Source: Actinomycetes bacterium (GTDB lineage Bacteria > Actinomycetota > Acidimicrobiia > Acidimicrobiales > Ilumatobacteraceae). From it: a stretch of DNA of 64,000 nucleotides. A program made the translations under genes and the position numbers. Below are positions 51,771 to 59,152 of the stretch, one piece after another; positions within the stretch are counted from its first letter, which is position 1; each line of letters starts with the position of its first letter. The notes under the pieces were generated by a model. The model was not told the origin of the DNA and did no database searches. It saw nothing but the letters and a program-made list of their open reading frames with translations. Where the stretch lies: assembly GCA_025360105.1 (NCBI GenBank), contig JANYCT010000057.1:1-64000 (forward strand). The letters are read 5' to 3'.

Positions 51771-51808
51771 GGCTGCGCAGGCGCGCACCCTTCGGGCAGA
51801 CTCGTGAC

Positions 51809-53197
51809 GTGAACCAACCCGCTTTCGATCTCGAGTTCGATGCCAACGCGGGCGCTGGCGCTAGTGACACCGCGGAGCACACGTACTCGGTCGGAGAGCT
51901 TGCCGATGCAGTGAACGGCGCGCTGCGCAGCCGCTTCGGCGATGGCGTGTGGATCCGCGGCGAGATCCAGGGCTACAGCGAGCGCGGCCCGCATGCCTAT
52001 TTCCGACTTGTCGAATCGAACGACACCGGCAAGGCCGTACTCGATGTCTCGCTGTTCGCAAATACGCGTGCTCGGCTGCGTCCGCTGTTGCAGAGGCATC
52101 GGCTTCAACTTGGCGAGGGGATGACGGTGCGCGTCTTCGGGTCGCTCGATTTCTATGCCCCGAGCGGGCGGCTGAGCCTGAAGATGTCAGGCATCGACCC
52201 GCGCTACACGCTCGGCGAGATGGCGCTCCAGCGCGACGAAGTCATCCGCCGGCTAGTGGCGTCTGGTCTCTACGACGCCAACCGGCGCACCACACTGGCA
52301 CTGCTCCCCTTGCGGATCGGTCTGATCACCAGTGTCGGCAGCGCGGCCTGGCACGACTTCACCAACGAGCTCGAGCAGAGCGGGCACGGTTTCGAGATTC
52401 GCGTCATCGACGTACGCGTGCAGGGCGATCTCGCTGCCGAAATGGTGACGGCGGCCATCTCCACCCTGAGCACACACGATGACCTCGATGCCATCGTTGT
52501 AGTGCGCGGCGGTGGTTCGCGAACCGAGTTGGCGGTGTTCGACGCGGAGTCCATCGCATTGGCCATCGCCGCATCATCGGTGCCCGTGCTCACCGGCCTC
52601 GGTCATGAGATCGATCGCAGCATCGCCGACGAAGTCGCTCACTCGTCGTTCAAGACACCCACCGCATGTGCCGGCGCGCTGATCGAAGGGGTACAGACAT
52701 TCTCATTTCGCGCCGAAGCCGCGTGGGCATCACTCTCGGCGCTCGCCGGTCGGCAGATCGATCAGTGCTCGGCTGGTCTGCTGGAAACGGCTCGCCGGAT
52801 AGAACAGCGCACCGTTGCGGCGATCGAACGCGCCGATCAGCGGCTCACCGATCGATCCCATCGGGTGACGTTGTCGTGCAGCCGTGCCCTCGATCAGACC
52901 GCTCTGGGGCTGAACAATGCCTCCGAACGGGTGGGCAGGCGTGCCTTGCAGTTCGCCGCGCAAGAGCTCGCAACGCTGGGCCAGATCGAAGCGCGGGTGC
53001 GCTTACTCGACCCCGTGCACACTCTGGCGCGCGGCTGGAGCCTTACTCGCGATTCCGAAGGTCGGGTCATCCGTCATGCCGCTGAACTTGCAGTTGGTTC
53101 GGCGATCACTACCACCTTTGCTGTCGGCCAAGCCCACAGCGTCGTGGCGTCTATCACCCCTGCACCCAATGCCCCCGAAGGAGCCAACGATGAGTGA
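51809..53197 (+). CDS. xseA: exodeoxyribonuclease VII large subunit
   Basis: A 462-residue XseA. The N-terminal OB fold (DGVWIRGEIQGYSERGPHAYF), the catalytic core (RIGLITSVGSAAWHDFTNEL; LDAIVVVRGGGSRTELAVFD; TGLGHEIDRSIADEVAHSSF then KTPTACAG), a long helical part and the C-terminal LARGWSLTRDSEGRVIR are all canonical. With XseB it degrades single-stranded DNA. GTG 51809 is used; no strong ribosome site. Its stop overlaps xseB by 8 bp. Confidence 0.95.
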   Translation: MNQPAFDLEFDANAGAGASDTAEHTYSVGELADAVNGALRSRFGDGVWIRGEIQGYSERGPHAYFRLVESNDTGKAVLDVSLFANTRARLRPLLQRHRLQLGEGMTVRVFGSLDFYAPSGRLSLKMSGIDPRYTLGEMALQRDEVIRRLVASGLYDANRRTTLALLPLRIGLITSVGSAAWHDFTNELEQSGHGFEIRVIDVRVQGDLAAEMVTAAISTLSTHDDLDAIVVVRGGGSRTELAVFDAESIALAIAASSVPVLTGLGHEIDRSIADEVAHSSFKTPTACAGALIEGVQTFSFRAEAAWASLSALAGRQIDQCSAGLLETARRIEQRTVAAIERADQRLTDRSHRVTLSCSRALDQTALGLNNASERVGRRALQFAAQELATLGQIEARVRLLDPVHTLARGWSLTRDSEGRVIRHAAELAVGSAITTTFAVGQAHSVVASITPAPNAPEGANDE

Positions 53198-53387
53198 ACC
53201 CCTTGGCTATGCCGAAGCCCTCGCCGAACTCGAAGGAATTCTCGCCGAACTCGAACGCGACAACGTCGATGTCGACCGGCTCGCCAGCCAGGTGCAGCGC
53301 GCCGCCGAGCTCATCCGATTGTGCCGCGAACGAATCGGCAACGCGCGCCTGCAGATTGAGCACGTGGTCGCAGAACTCGGTAACTGA
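53190..53387 (+). CDS. xseB: exodeoxyribonuclease VII small subunit
   Basis: A 65-residue XseB, helical throughout: YAEALAELEGILAELERDN, then VDVDRLASQVQRAAELIRLC. Overlaps xseA by 8 bp with AAGGAG inside the end of xseA; clear co-translation. Binds the coiled-coil tail of XseA. Confidence 0.94.
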   Translation: MSEPLGYAEALAELEGILAELERDNVDVDRLASQVQRAAELIRLCRERIGNARLQIEHVVAELGN

Positions 53388-53454
53388 TATGGGCAGCGCA
53401 ATCCGGACTGCCGCAAGCAACGGCCTGCCACAGCCCGCCCAGCACACCTGCCGA

Positions 53455-53460
53455 TAGCCT
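53455..53460 (+). promoter_or_regulatory. -10 element for leaderless polyprenyl synthase transcript
   Basis: TAGCCT ends six bases before GTG 53467, which has no ribosome site. Confidence 0.45.
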
Positions 53461-53466
53461 GAACCC

Positions 53467-54525
53467 GTGGTTCCTGTCGCTCCAGCGTCGCTCGCTCACA
53501 TCGCTGGTCGCGTCGAGGCCCGCCTGAGTGCCTTCATTGATGACGAGGATCAGCGGTGGTCCACCTTCGACGAAACCTTGGCCGATCCGTTTCTCGCCCT
53601 CCGCGGACTCGTACTCGGTGGAGGCAAGCGGTTGAGGCCGGCGTTTTGCCATTGGGGGTTCGTCGGTGCTGGAGGAGACGCCAAGCATCAGCAGGTCATC
53701 GACGCCGGTGCCGCACTCGAACTCCTGCACGCGTTCGCGCTCTTCCATGACGACGTCATGGACGGCTCCTCTACTCGACGTGGCGAACCAACCGTGCACA
53801 CGGTGCACGAGCAGCGCCACGGTGGACTGTGGGCCGGAGAAGCCCGGCGCTACGGCGAGGGCGTGGCCATCCTCATTGGCGACCTCACCTTCGTCTATGC
53901 CGATCAGCTCTTGCGAGGCGCTTCGGCCCCGGCGTGGGACATCTGGAACGAACTCCGTATCGAGCTGAACATCGGCCAATACCTCGACATCGTCGGTTCG
54001 GCACACCGCGAACGTCGGTGGGAGAAAGCCGCGCAGATCTGTCGCTACAAGAGCGGTAAATACACCATTGAACGCCCATTGCACCTCGGCGCCGTGCTCT
54101 CTGCACCCGAGCGCGCCGGCGAACTACTTGCGCCGCTGTCGGCCTACGGTCTGCCCTTGGGCGATGCGTTCCAGATGCGCGACGACGTGCTCGGCGTGTA
54201 TGGCGACACGGCCGTCACGGGTAAGCCCGTGGCCGACGATCTTCGCGAGGGTAAGCCGACGCCGCTCATGGCGCTGGCATATGCGGCCGCGACGTCGGCG
54301 CAGGCCGCCGTGCTTGACCGCGTCGGCGAACCGGACATGAGCGACGACACGATCGCAAGCGTGCAACAGGTCATTGTCGACACCGGCGCGCTTGGCGAAC
54401 TCGAGGGCCACATCCGCTCGCTCACTGATGAAGCTCTGGCTTCGCTGGCAACGATGCCGATCACGCTCGAGGCACGCGACGAATTGGCTGCCCTCGCCCA
54501 CTACGTGAGCTGGCGCGACATCTGA
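53467..54525 (+). CDS. polyprenyl diphosphate synthase (geranylgeranyl diphosphate synthase-like)
   Basis: A 352-residue trans-isoprenyl diphosphate synthase. LVLGGGKRLRPAF, the first Asp-rich motif ALFHDDVMDGSSTRRGEPTV, the GEGVAILIGDLTFVYAD block, the KSGKYTIERPLHLGA region and the second Asp-rich motif FQMRDDVLGVYGD are present. It condenses isopentenyl diphosphate with an allylic primer; product length (C20 or longer) is not certain, though the bulky residues before DDVMD suggest a short product. GTG 53467 with TAGCCT at leaderless spacing. Confidence 0.92.
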   Translation: MVPVAPASLAHIAGRVEARLSAFIDDEDQRWSTFDETLADPFLALRGLVLGGGKRLRPAFCHWGFVGAGGDAKHQQVIDAGAALELLHAFALFHDDVMDGSSTRRGEPTVHTVHEQRHGGLWAGEARRYGEGVAILIGDLTFVYADQLLRGASAPAWDIWNELRIELNIGQYLDIVGSAHRERRWEKAAQICRYKSGKYTIERPLHLGAVLSAPERAGELLAPLSAYGLPLGDAFQMRDDVLGVYGDTAVTGKPVADDLREGKPTPLMALAYAAATSAQAAVLDRVGEPDMSDDTIASVQQVIVDTGALGELEGHIRSLTDEALASLATMPITLEARDELAALAHYVSWRDI

Positions 54526-54553
54526 CCGGAATGCGTTTCTGATCCCGGAAGCA

Positions 54554-55165
54554 ATGGTGCATTCTGTACTCGTGTACGAATACCTGATTCGCACGGCCGA
54601 GCCGGCCGACGTGACCGCGCTCCGCGATGTGTTTCGCCGGTCGTCGCTGTCCAACGACGGTGATCGGGCAAACCTGCTCGCCCATCCCGACGCACTCGAG
54701 TTCGACGACACGCCCGTTAGCGGCAAACGAACCAGAGTCGCCCTCGACGACGAACGCGTCATCGGCTTCGCCACCACGCAGATCGGTGCACACAGTGACT
54801 TTGGTGCCCACGCTGTCGAACTCGACGACCTCTTCGTCGACCCCGTGTGGATGCGCCGCGGCGTCGCCCTCAGCTTGGTCGCGGATGCCGTTGCGTTCGC
54901 ACGCGCGCAGCGCGTTGTACGTCTCGAGGTCACGGCCAACCCGCACGCGATGCTCTTCTACCGAGCGGCAGGCTTCATCGACGACGGGTTCACCGAAACC
55001 GTCCTCGGTCCGGGCCGTCGGATGCACCTCGACGTGCATCCGACACCCAGCCCAGCCCAGCCCAGCCCAGCCCAGCCCAGCCCAGCCCAGCCCAGCCCAG
55101 CCCAGCAAGCTTGGGCGCGTGTTGCGCCGCCCTTTGGCGCGAGATGCGCCCAAAGAACCAGTTAG
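54554..55165 (+). CDS. GNAT-family N-acetyltransferase with repeat-encoded C-terminus
   Basis: A 203-residue protein. Residues 8-165 form a GNAT domain (YLIRTAEPADVTALRDVFRR, ELDDLFVDPVWMRRGVALSL with the acetyl-CoA pyrophosphate loop, RLEVTANPHAMLFYRAAGF). The natural domain ends at about MHLDVHP. After that, a run of 12 CCCAG units encodes Ser-Pro-Ala-Gln-Pro repeats followed by a short tail of no known family. Because the unit is 5 bp, gain or loss of a copy changes the frame of the tail. The substrate is unknown. ATG 54554 or GTG 54572 (six bases after CATTCT) are both possible starts. Its stop overlaps the convergent methyltransferase gene. Confidence 0.8.
   Translation: MVHSVLVYEYLIRTAEPADVTALRDVFRRSSLSNDGDRANLLAHPDALEFDDTPVSGKRTRVALDDERVIGFATTQIGAHSDFGAHAVELDDLFVDPVWMRRGVALSLVADAVAFARAQRVVRLEVTANPHAMLFYRAAGFIDDGFTETVLGPGRRMHLDVHPTPSPAQPSPAQPSPAQPSPAQQAWARVAPPFGARCAQRTS
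55046..55105. repeat. 12 copies of the pentanucleotide CCCAG
   Basis: Twelve perfect tandem CCCAG units lie inside the 3' part of the acetyltransferase gene. The array is uninterrupted; such perfect short repeats slip easily during replication. Confidence 0.97.
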
Positions 55166-55890
55166 CTGTCGCGCTCGGCGATGAAGACCAGCTCAAGGCC
55201 CTGCCGGTCCGGGGCATCACGGATCTCCAAGAGTCGAAGTCCCACCGCAGCGAGCGCCGACGCGATCTCACTTCGCGAGCGGAACCTCAGGGTGGACTCT
55301 GATCTGATCACCTCGCCCGACTGTTCGAAATGGAACGTCCAAGCGAAGCAAACCAATTGCCCGCTGACATCGGTGACCTCGACCCAGCGGCTGACGGTAC
55401 CGATCCCTGCAATATCAACGCGCTCGTAGGATTCTTCACGGTTCCATGTCAGCCACGCCTGTTGCGCTGGATCGCGAACCTCGAAGACCACGCGGCCTCC
55501 TAGACATAGCGCGTCCCTCACGCTGCGCAGCGTCGCTCGCCAAACCGCGTCGTCAAGGAACACCTGAGCGACGTTGCCGGTCATTGTGACGAGATCGACT
55601 CGCAACGGCGGCAGCGTCGTTGCATCACCGAGCAGCCACTCAACCCTTTCGGCTCCGGGTTTGCGCTGTGCGACATGCAACGACGCTGCGGCTGGATCGA
55701 CGGCTACCACGTCGAATCCCTGCGCAGCGAGAAGACACGCGAAGGCTCCGGTTCCGCAGCCGACGTCGAGTACGGAGCGTGCCCCGAACTCGGCAGCGAT
55801 CGCCGCGTACGCATCGAGATCGGCGCGATGCGGGTCGAGTGGGTCGTAGATCTCAGCGAGCCGCCGGTCTGCAAAGATCGGATCCGGCAT
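55162..55890 (-). CDS. class I SAM-dependent methyltransferase
   Basis: A 242-residue methyltransferase of the Methyltransf_25 type. Motif I is VLDVGCGTGAFACLLAA, then GFDVVAVDPAAASLHVAQRK, the acidic LGDATTLPPLRVDLVTMTG, and a C-terminal all-beta part (WTFHFEQSGEVIRSESTLRF). The methyl acceptor is unknown. ATG 55890 is taken; GTG 55899 is an alternative. Its stop overlaps the acetyltransferase stop by 4 bp. Confidence 0.85.
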   Translation of the reverse strand: MPDPIFADRRLAEIYDPLDPHRADLDAYAAIAAEFGARSVLDVGCGTGAFACLLAAQGFDVVAVDPAAASLHVAQRKPGAERVEWLLGDATTLPPLRVDLVTMTGNVAQVFLDDAVWRATLRSVRDALCLGGRVVFEVRDPAQQAWLTWNREESYERVDIAGIGTVSRWVEVTDVSGQLVCFAWTFHFEQSGEVIRSESTLRFRSRSEIASALAAVGLRLLEIRDAPDRQGLELVFIAERDS

Positions 55891-55953
55891 AGGTCCCACC
55901 GTAACTTCCGAGACTCGTCATGTTGGCAACGAGTTGGTCGAACGCCGACGACG

Positions 55954-56607
55954 TTATGAGAGGGACTGGTAGGTGGCGAGGGCCTCGCGGACGCTTGCCT
56001 GCGCAACACCGACCTCGTCGGCGACGGCAGCGAGCCATGGCGGACGCACAATGGCAGCCACCGTGATGGGCTCGTCGAGTCCACTGTGTTCCATCGCCAT
56101 TCGCACGAACAAGGTGGCGTAATCAGGGGGACGAAGATCGCGCGACAACTCGAACAGCGCGTACGGATCGGGTGGAGTGCTGCGCGGCTCGAGCGAGAGA
56201 AAGCTCGACGACGTCGGCCCCACCGCCCCCCCGGCAAGACCTGGACCATCGGCCAGGACCGCACCGCGAACCAAACCAGCACGCGCTCCGGCGAGCTGCA
56301 GCGCAGTGTAGGCGCCGAGACCGCGACCGACCACGGTCACCGCGCCGAGGGAGGCGAGCGCAGCGTCGGCGTCGGCCAGCAACATCTCCGCGCTATATCC
56401 GCCACCACGTGGGATTGTGGACTCACCATGCCCGGTGAAATCCAACGCGGCAACGGGACCGACCCAGTCGGTACACCACGCGGGCTCCACCGCAGGCGCG
56501 TGTTCGCCGAGGCCGTGCAACAACAGCAGGGCGCGGCCGTCGCCTTCGCGGAGGTGGTGCAATGCCAACGAAACCTTGCCGTGAGACAGCATGGACACCC
56601 GATTCAC
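55954..56607 (-). CDS. alpha/beta hydrolase-fold protein lacking the nucleophile
   Basis: A 217-residue alpha/beta hydrolase-fold protein with the oxyanion LLLLHGLGEHAPAVEPAW and ALDFTGHGES. Where the nucleophile elbow should read GHSLG it has GRGLG (TVVGRGLGAYTALQ), so the catalytic Ser is replaced by Gly, and the final His-bearing segment is also missing because the protein ends early. It is likely non-catalytic. Its GTG start overlaps the stop of the upstream hydrolase gene (GTGA at 56604-56607), so the two may form a complex or share regulation (inference). Confidence 0.72.
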   Translation of the reverse strand: MNRVSMLSHGKVSLALHHLREGDGRALLLLHGLGEHAPAVEPAWCTDWVGPVAALDFTGHGESTIPRGGGYSAEMLLADADAALASLGAVTVVGRGLGAYTALQLAGARAGLVRGAVLADGPGLAGGAVGPTSSSFLSLEPRSTPPDPYALFELSRDLRPPDYATLFVRMAMEHSGLDEPITVAAIVRPPWLAAVADEVGVAQASVREALATYQSLS

Positions 56608-57539
56608 AATGCACCACCCAGGAAGTCGAGCACCATCTGCGAGACAAGATGCGGTTGTTCGATGTGCACAAAGTGACCGACGTTGTCGAGCACTTCACAG
56701 CGTCCGCCATCGGGCAGGTACTTGGCGACGTGGCGCGGCAACGTGCCCCAGCCCATCTCTTCGAGCTCACTTCCGAGAATACCGAAGAACGGCATGGGCA
56801 GACCAGGCAGACGGGTGATCGTCCACTCGGGGCGCCATGGTCCGAAACCACCGAAACGCATCGCGGGATCGATCTTCCAACGCCAACCATCGTCGTCGTG
56901 ACGAGCCCCGACCGTGACGAGATGGCACAGCCACTCGTGTGACAGGCGCGGGTTCATCCGTCCGCGCCGACGCGCCAGATCTTCGAGCGTGCCAGGTTTG
57001 CGCGACGCGTGGCTCACCTTGCGACGGTCATCGAGCCAACGCTCCACATCGCCCAGCATCATTCGGGTGCGCTCGTGATCAGACACATCGGGGATGCGGC
57101 GACGGTACGGAATGCCATCGATATTCACCAGATGGCTGAACCGATAGGGCTGAGCATCCGCGAGTTGAATCATCAGCGCGCCACCCTTGCTGTGGCCGAT
57201 CACAGGTGCAGGCTGAGTGGAGACGGAGTCCATCACCGCCATTGCGTCGCGCATGTCGCCGTCCCATGAGTACAGCTCGGTCTGATCGCTGTCGCCGTGG
57301 CCACGCTGGTCCCAGCTGACCACGCGCCAGCCCGCGTTGGCCAGCAGCGGGGCGAACACGTCGTAGGTCCGGGCGAAATCGAAGCCGCCGTGTACCAGGA
57401 ACAGCGGCGGGTTGTGATCGCTGCCCCACTCGTGGATGGCGATCCTGACCTGGCCGGCATTGACGAAGTAGTCGCGATCAGGCGCCGCGGCACCTGGATA
57501 GTCACCGAGATGTAGATCTGACGCAGGGGTGGGCTCCAC
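56604..57539 (-). CDS. alpha/beta hydrolase
   Basis: A 311-residue alpha/beta hydrolase with LFLVHGGFDFARTYD, SWDQRGHGDSD, an intact nucleophile elbow (VIGHSKGGALM, Ser in GHSKG), a large cap region, and the His in LDNVGHFVHIEQP. It is of the haloalkane dehalogenase/epoxide hydrolase/lipase superfamily; the Ser nucleophile points to an esterase or C-C hydrolase. It is translationally coupled to the Ser-less relative downstream. Divergent from the LysM lipoprotein gene. Confidence 0.85.
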   Translation of the reverse strand: MEPTPASDLHLGDYPGAAAPDRDYFVNAGQVRIAIHEWGSDHNPPLFLVHGGFDFARTYDVFAPLLANAGWRVVSWDQRGHGDSDQTELYSWDGDMRDAMAVMDSVSTQPAPVIGHSKGGALMIQLADAQPYRFSHLVNIDGIPYRRRIPDVSDHERTRMMLGDVERWLDDRRKVSHASRKPGTLEDLARRRGRMNPRLSHEWLCHLVTVGARHDDDGWRWKIDPAMRFGGFGPWRPEWTITRLPGLPMPFFGILGSELEEMGWGTLPRHVAKYLPDGGRCEVLDNVGHFVHIEQPHLVSQMVLDFLGGAL

Positions 57540-57560
57540 CCGGATGAATCTACGCGTAGC

Positions 57561-57920
57561 ATGACGCCGATGAGGTATTACGTGCGTGTCGCCGGGATCG
57601 CCACACTGTTGTCGGCGGGCGCGCTGCTTGCCGCGTGCAGCAGCAGCGCAACATCAGCCAGCGACACACTGCCACCGATCGTCACCACAACGACCACGAC
57701 GACGACACCGCCGACCACCACCACGATTCCCCTGGTCTACGTGGTGAAGAAGGGCGAATCGTTGTTCAGTATCGCCAAGCAGTTCGGGATCAAGCCGGCA
57801 GACCTTGCCGCATATAACGGCATCACGAACCCCGACAAAATACAGGCCGGCCAGAAGCTCAAGATGCCCCAACCCGGCCAGGCCGTGCCCTCGACATCGA
57901 CGACCGCCGCGACGCCCTGA
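57561..57920 (+). CDS. LysM domain lipoprotein
   Basis: A 119-residue surface lipoprotein: signal peptide with lipobox LLAAC (Cys26), a Thr/Pro-rich linker with a run of eight threonines, and one LysM domain (VYVVKKGESLFSIAKQFGIK, then PADLAAYNGI, IQAGQKLKMP) that binds peptidoglycan. The linker is encoded by an ACCACGAC-like repeat. Probably a cell-wall anchoring protein. The end of a decayed VOC gene on the other strand reaches into its 3' end. Confidence 0.88.
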   Translation: MTPMRYYVRVAGIATLLSAGALLAACSSSATSASDTLPPIVTTTTTTTTPPTTTTIPLVYVVKKGESLFSIAKQFGIKPADLAAYNGITNPDKIQAGQKLKMPQPGQAVPSTSTTAATP

Positions 57921-58456
57921 GGATCGTTCACCACGGCGAAGTGACCCGCCAGGAATATCCGAGGGAGGCACCGACACGGTTCCGCCGAGTTCGGTGACGA
58001 GTGCGGCCGCCGCGTCGGTGTCGAGGACGGCAAAAAACACCGGCCAATGGTTGGGAATAGCCTCGGGCCACATGTCGCCCTGCATCGGCATCATGCCTGC
58101 GATGGTGCGGTTATCGGCGAGGAACTCAGGGTAGGAGCCGTGGTCGATGTCGTCGGTCTTGGGTACCCATCCGAACACGGATCCGTGGAACTCGATCGCT
58201 CCGCTGGGCTCGCCGGTGTCGTCAACACTGACGTAGGTGGTCCACCACGGTGGCATATCGGCATTCATCTGAAGACCGAGACCTGCGATGGGGCGACCGT
58301 TGAGCGTGCACATGCGGTAGCCGCCAGCCTCTGGTGGAGCATCGTCGACTGTGCAGCCGAACAACGTTGAGTAGAAACGCGCAGCATCAGTGGGATCGGG
58401 TGTCCCCGAGTCGATCCATGACAGCGTGCCGGGCAGATGGCGAGTGACTCGGACAT
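57887..58456 (-). pseudogene. VOC-family (glyoxalase-like) protein with two frameshifts
   Basis: On the minus strand an ATG at 58456 with GAGAGGG eight bases upstream starts MSESLAI but soon leaves the family frame; a missing base at about 58440 would give the normal RHLPGTLSWIDSGTPDPTDA. The family frame then runs through ARFYSTLFGCTV and FFAVLDTDAAAALVTELGGT to PPSDIPGG, after which an extra G (about 57950) breaks it; the next frame resumes HFAVVNDPQGVAAVVDVEG, the usual VOC end. Two compensable single-base shifts in one gene mean either decay or assembly errors. Confidence 0.7.
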
Positions 58457-58546
58457 CGGTTTCCCTCTCATCGGGTTGCCGTGTGAACGGCATCAGCCGC
58501 CGAGCGGTCGGTGCCAGAAACCTCCGCCCCAGAACCTCTGCCCCAT

Positions 58547-58615
58547 CACGACAACACGGTCACGACAACACGGTCACGACAACACGGTCACGACAACCGG
58601 TCACGACAACACGGT
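58547..58615. repeat. five tandem copies of a 14-bp unit
   Basis: The unit CACGACAACACGGT occurs five times in a row (58547-58615); the fourth lacks one base. It lies between the VOC pseudogene and the 3' end of the phosphatase gene, outside coding sequence. Confidence 0.92.
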
Positions 58616-58628
58616 CACCTCGACCCCA

Positions 58629-59135
58629 TCACCTCGACTCGAGCGCGAGCAGAAGCTCGCGCTGCGCTCCGGCCTCAGGCCCCGCCATCGGCCGACTCAC
58701 GGCCACGGTGACCAACGCCGCATCGTGTGGCACACCCATGCGCATCAAGAGCCCAACGGCGATGGTGCCGGCACGCCCAATGCCGGCACCGCAGTGCACC
58801 AGCAACGTCTCGCCCCGCTCGAGACGTCGGCAGAGATCGTCGACCAACTGCGCGGCCACCGGAACGGAAGGGGCACCCAAGTCGGGGATCGGATGCCACA
58901 CCACGCGCTCGGCAGATTGCATGCGCAACCATTCGACATAGTGCGGGTAACGATCGTCGAGTTCGCGCTGCTGATTCAGACACACCGCCGTGGTGGCGCG
59001 CACGGCGCGCATCGCGCGTTCAGGATCCGGGCCGATGAAATGTTTACCGCACAGCCATAGGCCGCCGGACGACGCAGGTAGCGGGATCTCGTCAGCCCCG
59101 CCGTGGCGCGAGCGCTGAGCGATCCATTCACTCAT
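58629..59135 (-). CDS. dual-specificity/tyrosine phosphatase-like protein
   Basis: A 168-residue phosphatase with the CX5R signature in LLVHCGAGIGRAGT (cysteine nucleophile, Arg for phosphate) and an upstream Asp candidate in WHPIPDLGAPSVP that would act as general acid. The size and WPD-loop replacement (PIPD) fit small dual-specificity phosphatases. The substrate is unknown. The next gene in the same direction is the mutase, 18 bp upstream of its start, so co-transcription is possible. Confidence 0.83.
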   Translation of the reverse strand: MSEWIAQRSRHGGADEIPLPASSGGLWLCGKHFIGPDPERAMRAVRATTAVCLNQQRELDDRYPHYVEWLRMQSAERVVWHPIPDLGAPSVPVAAQLVDDLCRRLERGETLLVHCGAGIGRAGTIAVGLLMRMGVPHDAALVTVAVSRPMAGPEAGAQRELLLALESR

Positions 59136-59152
59136 GCTCTGACCGTCTGAGA

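Noticed and set aside
58547-58615. CRISPR array
   Set aside because: Units are 14 bp and directly joined with no spacers; no cas genes in the window.
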